Positions 57,043-64,000 of a stretch of DNA of 64,000 nucleotides are shown here, piece after piece. The position numbers and the translations under genes were made by a program. The stretch is from Zoroaster sp. YZ-2022. Taxonomy: Eukaryota; Echinodermata; Asteroidea; Forcipulatida; Zoroasteridae. The notes under the pieces were generated by a model. It was not told the origin of the DNA. It made no database searches and saw only the letters and a list, made by a program, of their open reading frames with translations. Numbering within the stretch: position 1 is the first letter of the stretch; each line of letters starts with the position of its first letter. The stretch is from contig CM055816.1 of the NCBI GenBank assembly GCA_029582265.1, forward strand, positions 35,490,891 to 35,554,890. The letters are read 5' to 3'.

Positions 57043-57821
57043 AAAATAACCCACATACATGTAATACTGTATGTGTTCATACAGGAAGAGAACCCCACAT
57101 GTCAAATTCTAGTCAAACATCCCCACACCCAATCTACAAAAACATTCTACGTTTTTCTTCCTTCCTTCCTGTATTGTAAGTAAGCTAGGGTTTTCCTTGG
57201 GGCAAACAGTGAACTATACATGTACTATACAAACAGTGTACATGCACATAATTATTTCTCAGGTCTTAAGGGATGGTACACCATTGGGATCTGGGAATGA
57301 GCATTCATTCAAACCCTGTACACGTAGTTTAGGGGAACCGGATACCCGAAATTGGAAATCTTTGGATACCCAGGAACCATATAAACAATTTTGTAAAAAC
57401 ACATAAAATACTCCTGAATGTATAAAATAACCAATACGAACACAAATTTCAAACAAAGGCAGCAAATCTGTGAAAGGCTGTCGCCAAATGTTCATCCAAG
57501 TTTTGTTCATTTTGTTAGGAAATTTTTTTTTTCCATTTGTGTGGCTTAAAATGTTGAGTCAAAATTAGTTTCCGAGTGCACAGCCTTAATAGAGCTTTCA
57601 AGATATTTTCATGAAATTAATCTTTGAAAAGTTTTTCACAAAAACTACATGTACAGGTGATTGTATGTTTTTGAGAAAACAACAAAAAACTGAACTTTTT
57701 AATATTTTGTTTGTACAAAAAGTTTCCATCACAATTCCTTTGTTCTATAAGATAAAAATCACTCAGAATAATTAGACAGAATAATTTCTCAGGATGACTG
57801 ACCATATACAGTGTACCAAAC

Positions 57822-57866
57822 CTGTAAGACAAACTTGTTGATCTGGAGCCAATTGAGGCAATTTTG
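57822..57866 (-). CDS. Candidate 45-nt ectodomain exon (phase 1-1)
   Basis: Reading minus, a C/T-rich tract ending in cttcag precedes the exon, and CTTACAG|gtttgg follows it. With a phase-1 G from the previous exon it reads AKLPQLAPDQQVCLT, open throughout and a multiple of three. It lies upstream of the ectodomain and transmembrane exons of the receptor gene. A neighbouring tandem copy at 58058-58108 keeps the acceptor but has lost the donor, which fits exon duplication in this gene. No domain is recognised. The short length makes this provisional. Confidence 0.4.
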
Positions 57867-58057
57867 CTGAAGAGAGGATGGGGGGGGGCAGGCTTAAACA
57901 GGGCTCAGATCTACAACCACTTGCCAAAATGCTGTCCTATATATAGATCCACTCCTGTCCCTGCCTCCTCACCCTGGCTATTGCCAAATACATGTATTCT
58001 TGGTTTCAAATTAGAAACGCCTTTTTCTCAGGATGACTGAACACATGTGTGCCAAGG

Positions 58058-58108
58058 CTGTAAGACAAACTTGACCATCTGGAGCCAATTGAGGCAATTT
58101 CCTCCTTG
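58058..58108 (-). pseudogene. Decayed copy of the 57.8-kb mini-exon
   Basis: 51 nt, phase-1 open (reads as ARRKLPQLAPDGQVCLT), with the same acceptor context as 57822-57866 and two extra codons. The donor position reads CTTACAG followed by cc instead of gt, so normal splicing is not expected. The surrounding roughly 120 bp are also duplicated, including a G-run and the words gccaattgaggcaattt. It is either a dead duplicate or a repeat that both copies belong to. Confidence 0.3.
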
Positions 58109-58398
58109 CTGAAGAGAGGATTGGGGGGGGGGAGGGGCTTAAACAGGGCCCAGACCTATCACTTGCCAAAATGCTGTCCTAGATCCACTCTTGTCCATGT
58201 TTCAAATTAGAAATGCCTTTACCAACAGGAAAAATGCCCCTGTGGAAAATTATTACATGTATTTCATTCAAAATCCATCCTGGAAATTTTGTCGAAAAAA
58301 TATTTTCACTGCAGGCACTGTACACTACATGTATGTACAGGTATATATGTACATGAGTAATGAGTATGAGTTACATGTAAGTTGTATGTATGCATGTA

Positions 58399-58425
58399 CA
58401 CTGCTCAAAAAAATAAAGGGAACAC
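58399..58425 (+). repeat. Tc1 left terminal inverted repeat
   Basis: 27 bp, exactly complementary to 59954-59980. Transposase binding and cleavage end. Confidence 0.95.
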
Positions 58426-58659
58426 ATAATCATTACAATGTAACTCCAAGTCAATCACACTTCTGGGATATCAACCTGTCCAGTTAGGAAGCAACACCGA
58501 TTGTGAATCAATTTCACCTGCTGTTGTGCAAATGGAACAGACAACAGGTGGAAATGAGAGGCAATTTGCAAGCCACCCCCTATAAAGGAATGGTTCTGCA
58601 GGTGGTGGCCACAAACCATTTCCCTGTCCTCATCCTTTCTGGCTGATTTCTGGTTACTT

Positions 58660-59721
58660 TTGCATTTTGCCAGTGCCCTCACCACTAGAAGTAGCATGAG
58701 GCGGTGTCTGCAACCCACAGAAGTTGCTCAGGTAGTGCAGCTCATCCAGGATGGCACATCAATGCGCGCTGTGGCAAGAAGGTTTGCTGTGTCTCCCAGC
58801 ACAGTGTCAAGAGCATGGAGGAGATACCAGGAGACAGGCCAGTACACCAGGAGACGTGGAGGGGGCCGTAGGAGGACAACAACCCAGCAGCAGGACCGCT
58901 ATCTGGTCCTTTGTGCAAGGAGGAACAGGAGGAGCACTGCCAGAGCCCTACAAAACGACCTCCAGCAGGCCACTAATGTGCATGTTTCTGCTCAAACTGT
59001 GAGAAACAGACTCCATGAGGGTGGTATGAGGGCCCGACGTCCACAAGTGGGGCCTGTGCTCACAGCCCAACACCGTGCAGCCCGATTGGCATTTGCCAGG
59101 GAACACCAGGATTGGCAGATTCGCCATTGGCACCCTGTGCTCTTCACGGATGAGAGCAGGTTCACACTGAGCACATGTGACAGACGTGACAGAGTCTGGA
59201 GACGCCGTGGAGAACGTTCTGCTGCCTGCAACATCCTCCAGCATGACCGGTTTGGCGGTGGGTCAGTGATGGTCTGGGGAGGCATATCCTTGGAGGGCCG
59301 CACAGACCTCCATGTGCTAGCCAGAGGTACCATGACTGCCATTAGGTACCGGGATGAGATCCTCAGACCCATTGTCAGACCATATGCTGGTGCAGTGGGT
59401 CCTGGGTTCCTTCTCATGCATGACAATGCTCGGCCTCATGTGGCTGGAGTGTGTCAGCAGTTCCTGCATGACGAAGGCATTGATGCTATGGACTGGCCTG
59501 CCCGTTCCCCAGACCTGAATCCAATCGAGCACCTCTGGGACATCATGTCTCGTTCCATCCACCGGCGCCACGTCGCACCACAGACTGTCCAGGAGTTGAC
59601 TGATGCCCTGATCCAGGTCTGGGAGGAGATCCCTCAGGAGAACATCCGTCGTCTCATCAGGAGCATGCCCAGACGTTGTAGGGAGTGCATACAGGCACGT
59701 GGAGGCCACACGCACTACTGA
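58660..59721 (+). CDS. Tc1 transposase, DD34E, apparently intact
   Basis: 353 codons from the first ATG; the ATG at 58696 ([12 protein letters not shown], 341 aa) is the likelier start because the family usually begins there. N-terminal paired-like HTH region ([32 protein letters not shown]), a GRRR linker ([12 protein letters not shown]), then the catalytic core. The triad is Asp in LFTDESRF, Asp in [10 protein letters not shown] and Glu in [12 protein letters not shown], with exactly 34 residues between the second Asp and the Glu. No stops or frameshifts. It would bind the element's inverted ends and cut and paste into TA sites. Confidence 0.95.
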   Translation: MHFASALTTRSSMRRCLQPTEVAQVVQLIQDGTSMRAVARRFAVSPSTVSRAWRRYQETGQYTRRRGGGRRRTTTQQQDRYLVLCARRNRRSTARALQNDLQQATNVHVSAQTVRNRLHEGGMRARRPQVGPVLTAQHRAARLAFAREHQDWQIRHWHPVLFTDESRFTLSTCDRRDRVWRRRGERSAACNILQHDRFGGGSVMVWGGISLEGRTDLHVLARGTMTAIRYRDEILRPIVRPYAGAVGPGFLLMHDNARPHVAGVCQQFLHDEGIDAMDWPARSPDLNPIEHLWDIMSRSIHRRHVAPQTVQELTDALIQVWEEIPQENIRRLIRSMPRRCRECIQARGGHTHY

Positions 59722-59953
59722 GCCTCATTTTGAATTGTCTTGAGGAATTTCCACAGAAGTTGGATCAGCCTGTGATCAGATTTTCCACTTTTATTTTGAG
59801 TATGATTCTGAATACAGACCTCCATGGGTTAATGATTTCGATTTCCATTGATCATTCTTATGTTATTTTGTTCTCAACGCATTCCACTATGTAATGAATA
59901 AAGATTTTCAACTGGAATATTTCATTCATCGAGATCTAGGATGTGTTCTTTAA

Positions 59954-59980
59954 GTGTTCCCTTTATTTTTTTGAGCAGTG
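59954..59980 (-). repeat. Tc1 right terminal inverted repeat
   Basis: 27-bp inverted copy of the left end; followed by the TA target duplicate. Confidence 0.95.
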
Positions 59981-60267
59981 TACTACATGCACGGTACATG
60001 TACATGTATGGAGAACATTGTACATTTACAGTATTAAACCTGATGTTTTATCTGGCAATGAGGAAAATAAAAATTAAATCTATTAAATTTGTACAAATTT
60101 TGTCGAGCCCCAAATGGCAAATCATGCGGACTCAAATTATTTTCCAAAAATTTAACAATAATAATTAGAACCAACCCCTATTCATTCTTGTGAACATACA
60201 TGCTTTTTAACAATCTTTGGAAAAGATGTTGGGGGCATGAAAAATAAAATACAAAAATAATAATACA

Positions 60268-61041
60268 AAACTCACCACCCCTCAACCCGGAAAAGCAGCA
60301 GGGATTGATGACATACTGGCAGAAATGATACAGCACCTGGGACCTAATGCAAAGACCTGGCTCCTAGAAATGCTGAATTCATGTTTGGCCCAGAAAACAA
60401 TTCCATCTGCCTGGAGGAAGGCCAAGGTTGTTGCAATCCTCAAACCCGGCAAAGACCCATCATCTCCAAAGAGCTACCGGCCCATCTCCCTCCTCTGCAT
60501 CACATACAAGCTCTATGAGAGGCTACTACTCCAACGCCTCATGCCCCTTATAGACTCCAAGCTGACCAAAGATCAAGCTGGTTTCCGCCCTGGCCGCTCC
60601 TGTGCTGGACAGCTACTCAACCTCACCCAACACATCGAGGATGGTTTTGAGTCCAAACTAATAACCGGAGCAGCCTTCGTAGATCTCTCTGCTGCCTACG
60701 ACACTGTTCAGCACCGCACAATGGTTAAGAAAGTACTGGACATGACTGGTGACCTGAGCTTGTGCCAAGTCATCAAAAGCCTCCTTAATAACAGGTACTT
60801 CTATATCCAGTTGAATGACCAGAGGAGCAAATGGAAAGCCCAGAAGAATGGCCTACCACAAGGTAGCGTACTGGCCCCCCTCCTTTTCAACATATACACA
60901 AATGACCAGCCATTACCCCCAGAATGCCAGCGTTTCATCTATGCTGATGACCTCTGCATCACCACCCAACAAGAAGACTTCCAGAAGATCGAGTCTGTCC
61001 TTGAAAGCGCCCTCCAAGCTACTACAATAACAACCATCTGA
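60268..61041 (+). pseudogene. LINE reverse transcriptase, N-terminal part lost
   Basis: RT motifs in order: AWRKAKVVAILKPGKDPSS, YRPISLLCITYKLYERLL, DQAGFRPGRSC, AAFVDLSAAYDTV, NGLPQGSVLAPLLFNIYTND and the catalytic FIYADDLCI. The frame is lost just after KIESVLESALQ, where bases appear to be missing; the true path continues in another frame as YYNNNHLKPNPSKTQ. The stop at 61039-61041 is therefore an artefact of the frameshift. Confidence 0.85.
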
Positions 61042-61043
61042 AA

Positions 61044-61075
61044 CCCAACCCATCAAAAACCCAACCCATCAAAAA
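61044..61075 (+). repeat. 16-bp tandem duplication that shifts the LINE frame
   Basis: CCCAACCCATCAAAAA occurs twice (61044-61059, 61060-61075). With one unit, NPSKTQLCSFHLRNRDAKIE would read straight into the downstream frame; with two, the frame is broken. Confidence 0.9.
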
Positions 61076-61077
61076 CC

Positions 61078-61986
61078 CAACTATGCAGCTTTCACTTGAG
61101 GAATCGAGATGCGAAAATAGAACTGAACGTCTCGTGTGATGGCCACAAAGTCTCCAACCATCCCAACCCCGTGTATCTTGGTATTACACTCGACAGGACT
61201 CTCTCTTTTAAGAACCACCTCAAGAACGCCAAGGTTAACACCCGCAACAACATCCTGCGCAAGTTAGTCAACTCTACATGTAAGTGGGGTGCAGATCCAC
61301 CAACAATCCGTGCAACTGCTAAGGCATTGTGTTTCTCCACAGCGGAGTATGCCTGCTCAAGCTGGAGCCGATCACGCCACACCAAACTGGTCGACACAGC
61401 CCTAAATGACACCTGCCGCATCATCTCGGGATGCATTAAGACAACACCTGTCCCGTGCATTTATGCCCTAGCAGGCATCTCTCCCCCCCACATCAGACGA
61501 TCTGTTATCGCCCAAGATGAACGGAGAACGCAGGAGATAGACATCAGGCACCCTTTGCATGGCCATGTAGCACCTCCCCGCAGGCTCCGATCCAGATCCA
61601 GCTTCGTGCAGACGGTCCTGCCTCTCCAGACGACCAAACAAAAAGCAAGAACCAACATCTGGAAAGATGAATGGCAACGCTACGACATCCGAGCTCCTGA
61701 ATGGTTGGATCGAGAAGTTACACCCACTGAAAGCCTTGCTAGTGGTCATGATCTTGGATGGGTAACTTGGAAGACAGTAAATAGACTGCGGGTGGAACAG
61801 GGGAGGTGCAAAGCACTGATGAAAGCCTGGAACTACACAACAGAAGACATATGCAGCTGTGGATTGGTGCAGACCATGTCCCACCTGCTGGAATGTGCCG
61901 ATGCCCCCCGGTGCAGCCCAGAAGATCTGGCAGAACCTACTCCATCAGCTGTGGCCTGTGCTCGATACTGGCAGAACGACATCTGA
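61078..61986 (+). pseudogene. LINE RT C-terminal region with Cys-rich end
   Basis: Continues the same polyprotein: LCSFHLRNRDAKIELNV, VYLGITLDRTLSFKNHL, ARNN-like RNNILRKLVNSTCKWG, AEYACSSWSRSRHTKLVD, CRIISGCIKTTPVPCIYALA. The C-terminal zinc-like pattern is CSCGLVQTMSHLLEC (C-x-C ... H-x3-C). It ends TPSAVACARYWQNDI and a stop. Intact as a frame but separated from the RT core by the two lesions upstream. Confidence 0.85.
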
Positions 61987-62559
61987 GATTGCTACGGACT
62001 CGAAGAAGAAGACCCCTCTTCCAATCCCACCAAACAAAAACAAATAATAATAAATTAATACAAAAACAATAGGCCTACTGGATATGGTAAATCTTAACAA
62101 TGATTTCTGCATTGTTTATGGGAGGGGATTTTGAATGAATTTCGTAAAATAAAAAGCAACAAAATAGGCCAAACGCAGAATAATAAACATTTTCATATGG
62201 GGTTGAATTTGTAATATGATATTGGTTTTATTATTTTTAAATTCAGTATTGTCCTTTGAAGTGACTGAAGATGAACCAAAGTTGAATAAAAATTCTTCCA
62301 AAACTAAAAGACACTGAATGCAATGTATGTGTACATTAATTACAACACCCAAATACAGTCCGAGTCAAGTGGTTAGCAAAACAAGTTCTGATACTTAAAA
62401 AGTTAATGACACAACCACAATTTACACTCATGTTGATATATTGCACGTATTTCCTCAATAAAACTTCTACAAATTGAAGTTCAAATTTCATATGTAATTT
62501 AAACTTTAAGTACAAAATAAAATAACATGCAGTCAACTTCATACAAATGGTTTAATTAT

Positions 62560-62790
62560 TGCCCTACACCAATGTGTGTATAGCACGCGTCTGTGAAAAA
62601 CCTTCACAGGCGTCTCGGGCGGGATTCGAACCCACGACCTCCTGCTTACTAGTGCAGACGTCTTAACCTCTCGACCACCGAGCTTGCCCGATGACAATTG
62701 GCCGGCTAGAATCCCATATAGCAGCGGGTTCCGCGATATATATAGGTTGGTGAAATTCTTGCGTCGGGAGATAAACAATTTATTTAATTT
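62560..62790 (-). repeat. tRNA-derived SINE monomer 1
   Basis: Minus strand has gctcggtggtcgagaggtta (A box) and gtgggttcgaatcccgcc (canonical B box) at about 62612-62690, followed by the family tail. The anticodon region does not fold into a standard 7-base loop, so it is a SINE head rather than a tRNA gene. Confidence 0.65.
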
Positions 62791-63010
62791 TGCCCTACAC
62801 CGACGTGTGTATAGCACTGCATGCTCAGTGCTTTCCGAGTGTCTGTGAAGAAACTACACAGGCGCCTCGGGCGGGATTCGAACCCACAACCTCCTGCTTA
62901 CTAGTGCAGACGTCTTAACCTCTCGAACACCGAGCTTGCCCGATGACGATTGGCTCGCTAGAATCCTATATAGAAGTGGGTGCAGCGATATTTATAGTTT
63001 GATGAAATTC
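62791..63010 (-). repeat. tRNA-derived SINE monomer 2
   Basis: Second head-to-tail copy with the B box at about 62872-62885 and the A box near 62920-62935; same borders (tttgccctacaccgacgtg) as monomer 1. Confidence 0.65.
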
Positions 63011-63094
63011 TTGCTTCGGGTGATAAACAATTGATTTAATTTTTTTAATTAAATCAATTGTTTATCACCCGAAGCAAGAATTTCATCAAACTAT
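62994..63094. repeat. 101-bp perfect palindrome at the SINE edge
   Basis: atagtttgatgaaattcttg ... caagaatttcatcaaactat; the arms meet at an AATTTTTTTAATT centre. It is the SINE border sequence followed directly by its own reverse complement. Confidence 0.85.
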
Positions 63095-63763
63095 TCATAC
63101 AAATGCTTGTTTTGTTAATTTGTTGTACAATTTAAAACATGTACCTCTTTTTCTGATGGAAGCTTTTTATTTAAAACTTGAATAGAGAATTAGCTGTTGC
63201 TAAGGCCAATAACCATAATTTTGCATTTTTAAAACTTGTTTTAAAACTGATGTATACACGAACAGTGTAATCCAAGGGTCTGTATAACAGTTTAATCTGA
63301 AATAGAACTGATAAGAAAATTTTGATAATTTCAAATAAAATACAATAAAGGTTTTTGTGCAGTATTAACGTCCAATGTCATGGCAATGCACTTTTACAGT
63401 ATTTAAATACATTTACTGTGCAGTACACATTTCCCAGGATTTCGATCAGTGAAAGTTTTAAAAACAACCGAAACTACATACATTATGCATGTCCATGCTG
63501 GGCTTAAAGAGGGGCTCTATATACATGTAGGTCAAATTTAGTTTTACGCTTCACTCATTTTCGAATAAATAAAGAGTCCTTATGAAAGTGGACAACTATA
63601 CATTGTACATGTAGTTGTACGTACATGTACATGTAATTGTGATCAATTGTACAACTAGTACCTTTGTAAAAAAGTTTATTGTGGCCGCGTACCCAAAGGC
63701 TATAATGACTAGATACAGCAAACCCCATGGGGCTAGGGACAAAGGAATGGGTCAGAGTCATGA
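63095..63763. other. Non-coding stretch
   Basis: AT-rich with several tacatgtac words near 63600-63640; no exon, RNA gene or element recognised. Confidence 0.5.
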
Positions 63764-63827
63764 GGGAACAATTAAAATGGACAAGGGAACAATTAAAATG
63801 GACAAGGGAACAATTAAAATGGACAAC
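63764..63827. repeat. 21-bp tandem repeat GGGAACAATTAAAATGGACAA
   Basis: Three perfect or near-perfect units; the local open frames are due to the period being a multiple of three. Confidence 0.9.
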
Positions 63828-64000
63828 AGAAAGATTAGGCAAACAAAACAAATTTATGTAAACACAATTATATTATTAGAATGCCTTGACTTTCACACAC
63901 TCATGTGCACTACACTGCATACATGTACATATAAGTATGACTAGATGTACACGTGTACAGCAAGCCCAAGTTCAGAAGGGAACAAAGAAACAGAAGGATT

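Larger units (their letters stand above)
4435..57866 (-). other. Gene locus: single-pass receptor with multi-ITIM/ITSM-like modular cytoplasmic tail (3' part)
   Basis: Minus-strand gene assembled by eye from GT-AG exons whose phases agree. The order is small ectodomain exons (57.8, 55.1 kb), a Cys-containing exon with a furin-type site (53.8-54.1 kb), a transmembrane exon (52.2-52.4 kb), then about 20 cytoplasmic exons down to two alternative terminal exons (8.70 and 4.44 kb). Almost every exon begins and ends in phase 1. The exceptions form compatible pairs: 46839-46863 ends in phase 2 and 42389-42432 starts in phase 2; 12157-12212 and 7903-7958 end in phase 0 and the terminal exons start in phase 0. 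The tail holds about ten Tyr motifs plus Pro-rich stretches, so signalling through SH2/SH3 partners at the plasma membrane is inferred. The 5' exons, signal peptide and ligand-binding domains are not visible. Exon skipping or alternative use is likely, and no transcript evidence is available here. Confidence 0.7.
58399..59980 (+). mobile_element. Complete Tc1-family DNA transposon
   Basis: 1582 bp, 27-bp perfect terminal inverted repeats (cactgctcaaaaaaataaag onward), TA target duplication at 58397-58398 and 59981-59982, and one uninterrupted transposase frame. Its coding region is clearly richer in G+C than the surrounding AT-rich DNA. From memory it closely resembles Tc1 elements known in teleost fish and lampreys; this was not checked by search. 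Confidence 0.95.
60268..62060 (+). mobile_element. 5'-truncated non-LTR retrotransposon (Jockey-like RT group)
   Basis: Begins abruptly inside the RT coding region (KLTTPQPGKAAGIDDILAEM) and ends after the coding stop with an (AAT)n-type tail near 62040-62060. No endonuclease domain remains, as expected for 5' truncation during target-primed insertion. Coding region richer in G+C than the flanks. Clade assignment is from general appearance only. Confidence 0.85.

Noticed and set aside
58948..59715. Long antisense frames inside the Tc1 element
   Set aside because: Shadows of the transposase frame in G+C-rich coding DNA.
62539..62817. 92-residue minus-strand frame
   Set aside because: It spans the tRNA-like SINE head; open by chance.

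Overview
The window is eukaryotic nuclear DNA, most likely from a marine invertebrate animal. It is AT-rich, has short exons separated by kilobase-scale GT-AG introns, is dense in MITEs, SINEs and Penelope/Tc1/hAT/LINE remnants, and carries many scattered copies of the palindromic word ACATGTACATGT. No prokaryotic operon, CRISPR array or rRNA is present. I cannot fix the species. Most open frames in it are accidental or lie in repeats.

The main gene runs right to left on the minus strand, from about 57.9 kb to 4.4 kb, and its 5' end lies outside the window or was not recognised. Splice-site and phase analysis gives about 25 short exons. A 91-residue extracellular juxtamembrane exon with a furin-type RKRR site (54.1-53.8 kb) is followed by a transmembrane exon (52.4-52.2 kb). 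A long cytoplasmic tail then extends over nearly 50 kb of DNA in exons of 15-28 codons. Nearly all exons are class 1-1 (start and end in phase 1), so cassettes can be duplicated or skipped without frame loss. Tail exons carry tyrosine motifs of ITIM type (LVYEEV, VTYAVV, LIYAKV/LIYAEV), ITSM type (TEYASL) and other YxxL/V forms, together with proline-rich segments. This is the signature of a receptor that recruits SH2 and SH3 proteins. I do not recognise the ectodomain family.

The tail grew by three head-to-tail intragenic duplications. Block A (4.44-8.71 / 8.71-12.36 kb) holds the last two exons and creates two mutually exclusive 3' endings. Block B (13.03-15.29 / 15.89-18.12 kb) holds two exons. 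Block C (20.15-23.81 / 23.81-26.24 kb) holds three exons. Transposon insertions present in one copy and absent from the other provide filled and empty sites.

Mobile DNA: an intact-looking Tc1 element with 27-bp inverted ends and a DD34E transposase (58.40-59.98 kb); a 5'-truncated non-LTR retrotransposon (60.27-62.06 kb); a 5'-truncated GIY-YIG Penelope-like element with inverted terminal segments (21.05-22.50 kb) and several short Penelope-derived palindromes; an hAT element with an 8-bp target duplication inserted in a tandem array of tRNA-like heads (48.1-50.0 kb); a second hAT-like element (37.3-39.0 kb); many TTAA-flanked piggyBac-like MITEs; and TA-flanked MITEs. A hammerhead-ribozyme-like junction with an unusual strand order lies at 1362-1432.
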